This document shows, one piece after another, positions 1 to 7,556 of a DNA stretch of 54,742 nt. The stretch's first letter is position 1. Every line of letters begins with the position of its first letter. Source of the stretch: an uncultured Clostridia bacterium. GTDB taxonomy: Bacteria; Bacillota; Clostridia; Christensenellales; Borkfalkiaceae. The position numbers were made by a program, and so were the translations under genes. The notes beneath the pieces were generated by a model. It did not search any database. It saw only the letters and a list, made by a program, of their open reading frames with translations, and was not told the DNA's origin. The stretch is from NCBI GenBank assembly GCA_944328445.1, contig CALVHO010000015.1, positions 1-54,742 of the forward strand. The letters run 5' to 3'.

Positions 1-3
1 AGC

Positions 4-42
4 AAAAAACCATGAAAAACGCATTGTTTTTCATGGTTTTTT
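4..42. terminator. Bidirectional intrinsic terminator
   Basis: A perfect 17-bp inverted repeat (4-20 with 26-42) encloses a 5-base loop. The arms begin with an A6 run and end with a T6 run, so it can work as an intrinsic terminator on either strand. On the minus strand it lies after the duplicated tRNA-Thr tail at 71-103. Confidence 0.8.
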
Positions 43-70
43 TATTTTGCAGCCTTTTCGTCTGCAATCA

Positions 71-103
71 TGGAGCTACTGGCCGGACTTGAACCGGCGA
101 CCT
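71..103 (-). repeat. Duplicated 3' tail of tRNA-Thr
   Basis: These 33 bases are identical to 253-285, the T arm, 3' acceptor strand, discriminator and CCA of the complete tRNA-Thr next door. The D arm, anticodon arm and 5' acceptor strand are absent, so this is not a second tRNA. It is followed on the minus strand by its own terminator (4-42). It could be an attachment-site remnant of an element that once integrated at the tRNA 3' end, or a decayed tandem duplication. Confidence 0.85.
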
Positions 104-110
104 TTTGTAG

Positions 111-166
111 CCCCAAAAAAATGCACGGCAAAGAGGTCCGTCACGTCGGCGTGCCTTTTTTTGGGG
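111..166. terminator. Imperfect hairpin with A7/T7 arms
   Basis: Arms 111-127 and 150-166 pair over 17 positions with one mismatch (122/155). The stem begins CCCC-A7 and ends T7-GGGG around a 22-base loop. It lies between tRNA-Thr and its duplicated tail and could act as a terminator in either direction. Confidence 0.55.
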
Positions 167-216
167 ACCCCGTCTTTTTAATCTTCGGCCGGACGGTCCA
201 AACTCTGCCCGCAAAA

Positions 217-255
217 CCAAAAAGAGAACACCCGTGAAGGGTGTTCTCTTTTTGG
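217..255 (-). terminator. tRNA-Thr terminator overlapping its CCA
   Basis: A perfect 17-bp inverted repeat (217-233 with 239-255) has a 5-base loop. On the minus strand the 5' arm begins with the CC of the encoded CCA end of tRNA-Thr, and the 3' arm ends in T5GG. Transcription of the tRNA would therefore stop at once after the mature 3' end, and the CCA is partly inside the terminator stem. Confidence 0.85.
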
Positions 256-328
256 AGCTACTGGCCGGACTTGAACCGGCGACCTGCTGATTACGAATCA
301 GCTGCTCTACCGACTGAGCCACAGTAGC
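253..328 (-). tRNA. tRNA-Thr (anticodon CGT)
   Basis: A complete 76-nt cloverleaf. The 5' acceptor strand GCTACTG (from 328) pairs with CAGTAGC, the D arm holds GCTCAGTCGGTAGAGC, the anticodon loop is TTCGTAA giving anticodon CGT, and the T arm has GGTTCAAGTCC. The discriminator is T and CCA is encoded. It decodes ACG. Confidence 0.95.
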
Positions 329-495
329 GTGCGCGGCGTCATGCTCGTATATTATACCACATCGGCGGAAAAAATCAATTATTTTTGCCCGCTGTTTTGC
401 AAAAGGGCGGGAAAATTTTTCACGGGCGCAAAAACTTCCGCCGCAGGGCCTGCCGCGCGGCCCCGCCGCGCGCGGGCAAACGCCGCGGGCAAAGT

Positions 496-1347
496 TCATT
501 CCTCGCCGACGTCCTTGGGGCCGTAGCGGGAAAGGAAGGGAAAGCGCTGCCCGTGCGTATCGTACTCGATGAGGGTATCGACGTGCACGTTGTAGGCGCT
601 GCGGAAGATGTTGATGTCGACATTGGGGTTGTTTTGTTTGAGTGCGGCGATCAGGCGCTTGACTTCGCGGCGCTTGGAAAGGTCCTCCACCTCGGCGCTG
701 CGCTCGGTAAAGCGGCAGGCGCAGTGCAAAAACCGCAAGCCGTTGTACTCCTTCCAGCGCACGATGTCCTCTTCGTGCACGTAATACAGCGGGCGGATGA
801 GCTGCATGCCCGCGTGGCGGGAACTGTACAGCTTGGGCGGCATGCTCTGCATCTGGCCGCCGTACAAAATGCCCATCAGGATGGTCTCGATGACGTCGTC
901 GAAGTGGTGGCCGAGGGCGATCTTGTTGCAGCCGAGGCGCTGCGCCTCGCGGTAGAGATAGCCGCGGCGCATGCGCGCGCAGACGTAGCAGGGATTTTTT
1001 TCCACCCCCTCCACCGAGGCGAAGATGGGCGAGGAAAAGATGTGAACGGGCACGCCCAAAAGTTCGGCGTTGTGTTCGATGAGGGCGCGGTTTTCGGGCG
1101 CGTACCCGGGATCCATGACCAAAAAGCGGAGGCCGAAGGCGGCGTCTCCGTGGCGCTGCAATTCCTGCATGCACTTGGCCAGGAGCATCGAATCCTTCCC
1201 GCCCGAGAGGCAGACGGCGACGTTGTCCCCCTCCTCCACGAGGGCGTATTCCTTGACGGCGCGCAAAAACCGCCGCCAAAGTTCGCGGCGGTAGGTGGTG
1301 ATGATGCTGTGCTCGGCCCGCTCCCGCGGGGAAAGCGCGGCCCTCAC
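496..1347 (-). CDS. TtcA-family tRNA thiolation ATPase
   Basis: A 283-aa PP-loop ATPase of the TtcA/TilS superfamily. The adenylation motif SGGKDS lies near residue 49, a CYVC pair near 118 and a further CAC near 204. These are the cysteines that hold the Fe-S cluster in TtcA enzymes, which make 2-thiocytidine at tRNA position 32. The start is GTG at 1347, whose GTGA overlaps the TGA of the upstream kinase gene, so translation is probably coupled. Substrate is inferred from family only; related COG0037 proteins thiolate other positions. Confidence 0.82.
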   Translation of the reverse strand: MRAALSPRERAEHSIITTYRRELWRRFLRAVKEYALVEEGDNVAVCLSGGKDSMLLAKCMQELQRHGDAAFGLRFLVMDPGYAPENRALIEHNAELLGVPVHIFSSPIFASVEGVEKNPCYVCARMRRGYLYREAQRLGCNKIALGHHFDDVIETILMGILYGGQMQSMPPKLYSSRHAGMQLIRPLYYVHEEDIVRWKEYNGLRFLHCACRFTERSAEVEDLSKRREVKRLIAALKQNNPNVDINIFRSAYNVHVDTLIEYDTHGQRFPFLSRYGPKDVGEE

Positions 1348-2180
1348 CGCTGCAAAAAGGGCGGCAGCGCCGCGGGGGTCACGCCCGTGCGGCGCACCCA
1401 GCTCTCCACCTTTTCCTCCGTGCAGTTTTCGCGGGCGAAGGCGGCGGCGTCTTCGAGGGCGCAGCGTGAACAGGCGACGAGCGGCTCGCCGCGGGAGATG
1501 GCCTGCGCGACGGCGTCCGCGCCCGAAACGATGTAAAAGAACCCGCCGCTCTCGGCAAAGGCGGGCGCGCCCGCCTCGCTGCCCGCGGGCAACAGGCGCG
1601 CGGGGCAGATCTCGTAGCGGGCAAAGCTCTCCCCCGCCGCGAACATTTGCAGGTGCGCGGCGATGTGCGCCGCCACCGTGTCGGGGGAGACGAAGGACGT
1701 ATCGATCACGTAATCGTAATTTTCGAGGTCGCAGATGTCGACGCCGTACATGTCCTTATAGCGGCGCGCCTCGCTCTCCCTGCGCGCGGCGACGGAAGAG
1801 GCCGCCTCTTCGAGGGTGGAAAAGGACTCGTTCGCGCGCCCCGCGGCGAGGATGCGCGCCGCGGCCACGAGGGGCGCCGCCATCATGTACACCGCAAAGG
1901 AGGACGGCACGAAGTGCCAGGCCATGCGCGAATCGATGACCAGCCCCGCCTCCGCCCGTTCGAGGGCGCGCAGGCCGTCGTCGATCTTTTGGTCGATCTC
2001 GGGGTGCGTCTCCATATAGCGGTTGAGCTGCAAGGGGGTCATGCCCATCCCCTCGGCGATCTCGCGCTGGATGGTGCCCGTCGAATAATACCGCAGGCCG
2101 AACTGCTTTTCGAGCACCTTTCCGACGGTCGATTTGCCGCTGCCGAGGTCCCCCGCCAAAGATATTTTTACCTGTTTCAT
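1344..2180 (-). CDS. Cytidylate-kinase-like protein with C-terminal extension
   Basis: 278 aa. The N terminus carries a P-loop (GDLGSGKST, about residues 10-18). Residues 1-180 follow the cytidylate-kinase-like fold, with a YSTG motif after the P-loop and a YVIDTS motif near 162. The last ~90 residues are an extra domain with a CSRCALED segment that I do not recognise. It is translationally coupled to the TtcA-family gene by a 4-base overlap, suggesting a joint role in RNA or nucleotide metabolism. True (d)CMP kinase activity is not certain because this is not the classical CMK length or architecture. Confidence 0.7.
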   Translation of the reverse strand: MKQVKISLAGDLGSGKSTVGKVLEKQFGLRYYSTGTIQREIAEGMGMTPLQLNRYMETHPEIDQKIDDGLRALERAEAGLVIDSRMAWHFVPSSFAVYMMAAPLVAAARILAAGRANESFSTLEEAASSVAARRESEARRYKDMYGVDICDLENYDYVIDTSFVSPDTVAAHIAAHLQMFAAGESFARYEICPARLLPAGSEAGAPAFAESGGFFYIVSGADAVAQAISRGEPLVACSRCALEDAAAFARENCTEEKVESWVRRTGVTPAALPPFLQR

Positions 2181-2201
2181 GCGTGTTTTTCCCGTGAACC
2201 G

Positions 2202-2232
2202 AAAAAATCGTCCTCCCTTTTCGGGGGAGGAC
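2202..2232 (-). terminator. Hairpin plus T6 at the kinase promoter start site
   Basis: Arms 2210-2217 and 2225-2232 pair perfectly over 8 bp. On the minus strand a T6 run follows within two bases (2202-2207). It would end transcripts coming from the DUF3810-like gene upstream. The predicted start site of the promoter at 2237-2265 falls inside the 5' arm, so transcripts begun there should escape it. Confidence 0.65.
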
Positions 2233-2236
2233 TTTC

Positions 2237-2265
2237 AGTATAAACCTTTTCGGGCGGGATGTCAA
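2237..2265 (-). promoter_or_regulatory. Sigma-A promoter of the kinase-thiolase operon
   Basis: On the minus strand there is a TTGACA at 2260-2265, a 17-bp spacer and a TATACT at 2237-2242. The start codon at 2180 is about 50 bases past the expected start site. The rest of 2266-2437 is GC-rich and I see no gene in it. Confidence 0.8.
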
Positions 2266-2437
2266 ACGGCGCGGGCGGCCTGCGGCAAAAAATGCGCGCA
2301 AGGGCGCAAACCGAGCGCCAAAAAACGCACAGACGGGCGCGCAAAGGCGCACATCGGGCGGGCCGAAAACCGCGCGGAAGCCGATAGGTGCGGCGTTCAC
2401 GCGGGCGCAACGGGCGGGAAAACGGGCGGGAGCACGT

Positions 2438-3652
2438 TCACGCCATCGAGCGGTACAGCGCCACGAGGCCCTGCACCGTCTGCCCGTAGCTGCGCGTGCC
2501 CGAAGAGACGCCGTTGGCCTTCAAAAACAGGTCGTTGAAAAAGGACGAGACCGCGTCGACGGCGCCCTCGTAGCGCGCGTAGTGGGTGCTCGCGTTGGCG
2601 TATTCGCGCAGCACTTCGGCGGGGAGGCGGGCATGCACCTGCTCGTACAGCGCCGCGGGCAGGGCGTTCATGAGCACGGCGACGGCGGGCATCAGGCCGC
2701 TGTACCGCAGATAGGCGTCCTCTGCGCGGATGCACAGCACGTACGAGACGAGGTTGGCCTCGTCCTCGCGCGCGACGCCCTTGGCATGCGCCGTTTCGTG
2801 CGCCATGACCTGCGGGATCTGGTAGCAAGGGATGTTCACGTTGACGTTGGCTTCGGCCGTGAACGGGAAATAGATGCCCGTGATGCCGAGGTAGCTCATG
2901 GGCACGGACAGCAGCACCTCTTTCGGGCGGACGTGCGCGGCGGAAAAATAGGAGCCGCCGACGGCATCGAAGGCGGCGCCGACGAGGGAGGCCGTCTCCG
3001 CGAAGGTATGCACGGGCAGGACGTTGCCGTCCTCCCCGCGGGGAAGGGCGGCCGAGGCCTCCGCGAGCTCCCCTGCAAAAAAGAGTGCGGCCTCGTACAC
3101 GCTCTCCTCCGTCTCCTCAGCGGCGGGAAGGCCCAGGGCCACGGCGGCGGACGCGCGCCCGTACAGCGGCGCGTACAGGAGCGCGAAGGCGAGCAGCACC
3201 GCCAGCCCCGCCGCGGCCAGGCGGTACAGCCACAGCCGCAGCCGCGCGAAGCGGCGGCGGGCCAACAGCACGGCGACGCCGGAAAGCAGCGCGAACGCGC
3301 CCGCGATCAGCAGGACGGCGCAGACTTCATACAATGAGACGGAGACCGCGCCCGTCAGCAGCGAGACCGCCGCCGACAGCCACCGCGTGATCCCCCGCGC
3401 GAAGAGGTATTCGCACAGGAACGGGACCTGCGCGAGCAGCAGCACGAAGGCCGCCGCCATGCCCGCGGCGCACAGCCTGCACGCGCGCGGCAGGCGGGCG
3501 CGCGGCGCAGAGCGGACGCGCAGGGCAAAGCGCGCGTACGGCGCAAAGCGGGAGGGCGCGGCCTCCCCTGCCCGCCCGTCCGCGGGCAGGGCCGCCGCAA
3601 GGGGCGGGGCCTGCCTTCGGGGGCGGACGCCCCGCAGGCGGCGCAGAGGCAC
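2438..3652 (-). CDS. DUF3810-like membrane zinc metalloprotein
   Basis: 404 aa from a GTG at 3652, three bases after the stop of the upstream reductase gene. Hydrophobic segments lie at about 64-84, 90-130 and 140-160. They are followed by an extracytoplasmic part with HETAH at 285-289 (HExxH zinc site) and a downstream acidic patch that could give the third ligand. This arrangement matches DUF3810, a family of membrane-anchored putative peptidases. The first ~60 residues are Arg/Pro/Ala-rich, so the true start may be the later ATG at residue 64. Substrate unknown. Confidence 0.68.
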   Translation of the reverse strand: MPLRRLRGVRPRRQAPPLAAALPADGRAGEAAPSRFAPYARFALRVRSAPRARLPRACRLCAAGMAAAFVLLLAQVPFLCEYLFARGITRWLSAAVSLLTGAVSVSLYEVCAVLLIAGAFALLSGVAVLLARRRFARLRLWLYRLAAAGLAVLLAFALLYAPLYGRASAAVALGLPAAEETEESVYEAALFFAGELAEASAALPRGEDGNVLPVHTFAETASLVGAAFDAVGGSYFSAAHVRPKEVLLSVPMSYLGITGIYFPFTAEANVNVNIPCYQIPQVMAHETAHAKGVAREDEANLVSYVLCIRAEDAYLRYSGLMPAVAVLMNALPAALYEQVHARLPAEVLREYANASTHYARYEGAVDAVSSFFNDLFLKANGVSSGTRSYGQTVQGLVALYRSMA

Positions 3653-3654
3653 GT

Positions 3655-4275
3655 TCAACGGATGAAATTGGTGCGGAAGTTCTTTTCCGCCGCGGGCGGG
3701 AGCACGCCGCTCGCCTTGCCCGCCTCGATGCAGCGCAGCAGCCAGGCCATGTTGCGGGCGAGGTTGCGCATCGTCTGCATGCCTTCGAGGTCCTGCTTCA
3801 CCTCGTCGGGGGTGCTGCCGTAGACCATGTTCCAATAGGTGGAAGAGACGACGGGCATCTGGCTGATGGTGAAATATTTGTTCAGGACGTCGAAGGAGGC
3901 CGCCGTGCCGCCGCGGCGGGCGGAGGCGACGGCCGCCGCGGGCTTGTGCGCGAAGTGGCGCCCGCCCGCGTAAAAGGCGCGGTCGAGCACGGCCTGCAAC
4001 TGGCCCGTGGGATGGGCGTAATAGACGGGCGAACCGAACACGAACCCGTCCGCGCCCGCCGCCTTTTCGATGAGTTCGTTGGCGAGATCGTCAAAGACGC
4101 ATTTGCCGAGCTCGGTGCAGCGGCGGCAGGCGACGCAGTCGCGCACGGGCTTGCCGCCCATCTGCAACAGCTCGGAGCCGATGCCCTCCCGTTCGAGCCC
4201 GTCGGCCACCTCGCGCAGGGCCGTGTAGGTGCAGCCGTCCGTGCGGCCGCTGCCGTTGAGCAAAAGCACTTTCAT
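3655..4275 (-). CDS. NAD(P)H-dependent FMN reductase / flavodoxin-like protein
   Basis: 206 aa. The N terminus MKVLLLNGSGR is the FMN phosphate-binding strand-loop of the WrbA/NADPH-dependent FMN reductase superfamily. FGSPVYY near residue 80 is the second flavin-contact loop. A cluster of cysteines (CVACRRC plus one more at about 47-59) resembles iron-sulfur flavoproteins and may bind a cluster or act in redox. The start ATG at 4275 has AGGAGG ten bases upstream. It heads a two-gene unit with the DUF3810-like gene. Confidence 0.82.
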   Translation of the reverse strand: MKVLLLNGSGRTDGCTYTALREVADGLEREGIGSELLQMGGKPVRDCVACRRCTELGKCVFDDLANELIEKAAGADGFVFGSPVYYAHPTGQLQAVLDRAFYAGGRHFAHKPAAAVASARRGGTAASFDVLNKYFTISQMPVVSSTYWNMVYGSTPDEVKQDLEGMQTMRNLARNMAWLLRCIEAGKASGVLPPAAEKNFRTNFIR

Positions 4276-4359
4276 GAAAAAACCCTCCTCTCCGCCGCGG
4301 GCCATACCCGCCGCGCAAGGCCTCGGGGCGCGGACAGCGCGCCCCGGCCGTTTTGTTCC

Positions 4360-4388
4360 ATCATACCAAAAACCGCCGCGTTTGTCAA
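4360..4388 (-). promoter_or_regulatory. Sigma-A promoter of the flavin reductase unit
   Basis: Minus-strand TTGACA (4383-4388), 17-bp spacer and TATGAT (4360-4365), about 80 bases upstream of the start codon at 4275. Confidence 0.82.
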
Positions 4389-4406
4389 CGCCCGCCCGCA
4401 CGGCAA

Positions 4407-4430
4407 AAGGCGCGGGACCGCCCGCGCCTT
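4407..4430 (-). terminator. Terminator of the arabinan wall operon
   Basis: A 10-bp perfect stem (4407-4416 with 4421-4430) and a 4-base loop, ending in a short TTTT on the minus strand. It lies 30 bases after the GH127 stop codon and just before the next promoter. Confidence 0.65.
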
Positions 4431-4460
4431 GCGTTGAAAGCCGTTTCATGGCTCCGAGGT

Positions 4461-7400
4461 TCAGCCGTCCTCGTCCTTCCCTTCCGCCTTGTCCTTGATG
4501 AACGGATAGGCCTTGGCGAAGAAGGAGCCCTTGGCGATCTTCTTTTTGTACAGTACCGCGCCGACGGCGTAGGCGATGAGCACCGCGCCCGCCACGCTGC
4601 CGATGACGATGCCCGCGATGGCGCCGCCCGTGAGCCCGCCGCCCGGGGCGTCCGTGCCGCCCGAGCCGCCCGCGGAGGCGTCGGCAAAGGTCACGGCGAC
4701 GGCGACGTCGGCATTGGGCATTTCAAAGGTATAGCCGTAGCCGTCCCATACCGTGGCGACGGGCCCGCGCGCCGTGGTGACGGCGACGGAAGCGATCTCC
4801 TTGCCTTCGGGCACGTGCACCGAAAAGCTGACCGTTTCCCCGCCCTTGGCGCTCGCCTGCGCCAGGGTCACGCCTTCGCCGCCCGTGATGCCGTGCGAGA
4901 GCATGTTGTTGTACACGGGCGGGTAGTCCTTGCCCGCGCGCATGGGCGCGAGCTCGTCGCTCTCGATGTACAGCCAGGAGGAGTAGTCCCCCGGTTCGCC
5001 GTCCGTGAACCAGCCCGCGCTCGCGTAGTCGACGAGGCGCACGCTCTCCCCGTTTTTATCGGTCACGTCGAAGTACAGCCAGCCGCCGTCCTGCGCCGCG
5101 GAAGAGACCTTCACGTCCAAAAACGCGGCGTCTTCAAACCTGGTACCGGTGACGGTGCGGCCGGGCTCGGCGCGCTCGTCGAGGGTCATGAGGATGGGCC
5201 CGTAATAGGCGGACGTCATCCCCTCAAACAGCTCTTCGCCCGCCCAGAAGTGTACGCTCATTTCCAGGCTGATGCGGATGGTATCCCCGTTTTTCCAGGT
5301 GCGGGAGTCGGCGTAGTAGCTGCCCGAAGAGACGGCCACGGGCGCCTCGCCGTTGACCTGAACGGTGGTCTGCTTGGACCAGGACGGGATGCGGAAATTC
5401 ATGGCGAAGTACTCGGCCTGCTGCATGCCGCCCAGCGTGATGACGATCTCGCCGTTTTTGGGGTACTCGGTGTCCTGCGCGATCGTAATGGAGCCGCCGC
5501 CCGGCGTTTTCGTGTGCGCCGTGCTCGGGCCGTAGTAGTTGACGTAGAGATTTTCGTTGTCGGTGGCCACGCCCCATTCGGACAGCTGCGCCAGCCCGCG
5601 CGCCGCGTTGGCCTGGCAGCAGGTGAAGTCGGGCGAGCCGCTGTTCCACTGGAAGGCGATGTCGGTGGCGGAATCGATCTTGCGGCCGTCGTAGTTGCCG
5701 CCCGTGACCTGCCCCACCATCGGCGTGTTGTACGTCACTTCGCGGCGGTTTTCAAGCAGCGAACCGAGCATGCCGTTGAAGAAGGAAAGTTCGAGCTCGT
5801 CGATGACGTACGGGTTTTTGGAAACGGAATAGTACTCCACGCCGAGCGCCATCCAGGCGACGGTGCAGCACGTTTCGATCTCGGCGCCCGCGCCCGAAAG
5901 GTAAGGCGTGCCCTGCGAGCCCTCGCCGCTGGAATAGGAGCCCGCGTTGTGGCGGTCCGTTTTGGCGATGCTGTACCAGATGTGTTCGAGGGCGTCGTAA
6001 TACTTTTCTTCGCCCGTCACTTCATACAAGGTGGCCAGCATGCTGACGGGGTGCAGCGCCTCCCAGCGGTGCAGGTTGGACTGGTAAAAATCCTTGCCCG
6101 CGAGCGCGTCTTTGAACCAGTTCCCGATCCTGTCCCAATCGGTGTCCACCATTTGCAGGCAGGCGTCGAGGTAGCGCTGCTCGCCCGTCGCCTTGTAGAT
6201 GAGCGCAAAGGCGTGGCCGATGGCCGCGTTCATTTCCAGCCCGCCGTCGGGGATAAAGCTGCCGCCGTTGTTCTCGTTCATGAACGCGATGATGTAGTCG
6301 AGCGCCCGCGTGCACAAGCGCAGCGCGCGCGCATCGCCCGAAACGCGCCACCACTGGTACATCCCGTAGATGATGTGATAATGGTTCCACAGGTCCCAGT
6401 TGTCCGCACCGACGGAGAAGCGCCCGCTCGTATAGGTGCCGATGTAGCCGTCGTCGCCCTGGGCGGCGATGAGCGCGTCGACGAGCTCTTCGATCTTGCC
6501 GCGTAGCGCCTCGTCGGCGGTCAGCTTGTAGCTGAACACCATGCCCGTGAGGAGCTTGCCCGCAAATTCGCCGTACCAGACCATGATGGACCCGTCGTAG
6601 GTGTTCAGCGTTTCGGGATAGTCCATCGTCCACAGCTGGCGGAACTCCTTGCCCGCATACTCGGCCGCGTCCGTCGGCGCCCCCGTGGCGCCGTCGCGCA
6701 CGGTCAGCTCTTCCCCTACGATGCTCAGCGCGTCGAAGTAGAAGGACTTGTTCAGGGCGGTCGGATTGCCCTTCATGCAGTATTGGATCTGGTGGATGTC
6801 TGTCTTGTCGATCGTGCCGTTGGAAGGGGCCGAGGACCAGTACATCTCGTAGGTGTTCTCATTGAGCGGGAGGCAGAGCCAGCCGCGGAAGCCCGCGGGG
6901 AGGGAGACGAAGCCCTCGCCGTCCACACGCACCTCGCTGCGCGCGGCGGCGCCGTCGGCGATGAGGTAAGCGGCGGCGCCCGCCTTCGGCTTCCACGATT
7001 CGCGCACGGCCGTACCGGGATCCCCCTCCTCGAAGGAGAGGCGGACGGGAACGGGCTCGGTGCCGAATTCACTCGCGTTCACGTACAGCCACAGCTCTTC
7101 GGCGCCCGTACAATCGGTGTTCACGGTCGCGTCCTTGTTGAACACGAAATCGCTGTCGGCAAAGCCCGAAACTTCTTTGCGGTAGGTGTACTTGATCCCC
7201 TTGCCCGCCAGGCCCTTGCCTTCGGTATCCTGCTCGATCTTGTAATAGCCCCGCACGTTGTACGGGTCGTTGATCAGCGAGGAAAAGTTCGCCTTCCTGC
7301 GCGAGGCATTGAAGATCTCCTCGATGATGTTGGGGTTGACTTCGAGCGCCTCCATCTGCCACTCTGCGATGTTGCCGTGGATGGCGTCTCCCACGTAGCC

Positions 7401-7556
7401 TTCGAGCTCCATGTCGCTGAGGTAGCTGACGGCGGAGCCGTTCTGCGGGGCCACCTTTTCGGCTTCGGCCGCGGCGGCGCCCGCAACGGGCGCTGCCGCG
7501 GTCCCGAGCAGCGCGCAGAGCGCCGCCGTGCCGAGCATCTTCATGAATTTATTCAT
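4461..7556 (-). CDS. Secreted, membrane-anchored GH127 beta-L-arabinofuranosidase
   Basis: 1031 aa. It has an N-terminal signal peptide (about 1-30), a leading beta-rich region, the (alpha/alpha)6-barrel of GH127 (about 300-700), beta domains, and a C-terminal transmembrane helix (near 985-1010) with a basic cytoplasmic tail. The zinc-thiolate set of this family is present: E561 and C563, and C646-C647, spaced as in HypBA1-type enzymes, where one cysteine is the nucleophile. It should remove beta-L-arabinofuranosyl units from plant glycoprotein or arabinan side chains outside the cell. The ATG overlaps the stop of the upstream wall protein (ATGA), so the two are one operon. Confidence 0.88.
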   Translation of the reverse strand: MNKFMKMLGTAALCALLGTAAAPVAGAAAAEAEKVAPQNGSAVSYLSDMELEGYVGDAIHGNIAEWQMEALEVNPNIIEEIFNASRRKANFSSLINDPYNVRGYYKIEQDTEGKGLAGKGIKYTYRKEVSGFADSDFVFNKDATVNTDCTGAEELWLYVNASEFGTEPVPVRLSFEEGDPGTAVRESWKPKAGAAAYLIADGAAARSEVRVDGEGFVSLPAGFRGWLCLPLNENTYEMYWSSAPSNGTIDKTDIHQIQYCMKGNPTALNKSFYFDALSIVGEELTVRDGATGAPTDAAEYAGKEFRQLWTMDYPETLNTYDGSIMVWYGEFAGKLLTGMVFSYKLTADEALRGKIEELVDALIAAQGDDGYIGTYTSGRFSVGADNWDLWNHYHIIYGMYQWWRVSGDARALRLCTRALDYIIAFMNENNGGSFIPDGGLEMNAAIGHAFALIYKATGEQRYLDACLQMVDTDWDRIGNWFKDALAGKDFYQSNLHRWEALHPVSMLATLYEVTGEEKYYDALEHIWYSIAKTDRHNAGSYSSGEGSQGTPYLSGAGAEIETCCTVAWMALGVEYYSVSKNPYVIDELELSFFNGMLGSLLENRREVTYNTPMVGQVTGGNYDGRKIDSATDIAFQWNSGSPDFTCCQANAARGLAQLSEWGVATDNENLYVNYYGPSTAHTKTPGGGSITIAQDTEYPKNGEIVITLGGMQQAEYFAMNFRIPSWSKQTTVQVNGEAPVAVSSGSYYADSRTWKNGDTIRISLEMSVHFWAGEELFEGMTSAYYGPILMTLDERAEPGRTVTGTRFEDAAFLDVKVSSAAQDGGWLYFDVTDKNGESVRLVDYASAGWFTDGEPGDYSSWLYIESDELAPMRAGKDYPPVYNNMLSHGITGGEGVTLAQASAKGGETVSFSVHVPEGKEIASVAVTTARGPVATVWDGYGYTFEMPNADVAVAVTFADASAGGSGGTDAPGGGLTGGAIAGIVIGSVAGAVLIAYAVGAVLYKKKIAKGSFFAKAYPFIKDKAEGKDEDG

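Noticed and set aside
71..103. Second tRNA-Thr gene
   Set aside because: Only T arm and acceptor 3' strand are present; no D arm, anticodon arm or 5' acceptor strand.
385..1536. Long plus-strand frame over the TtcA-family gene
   Set aside because: Shadow of two real minus-strand genes with clear motifs; no ribosome site and no recognisable protein features.
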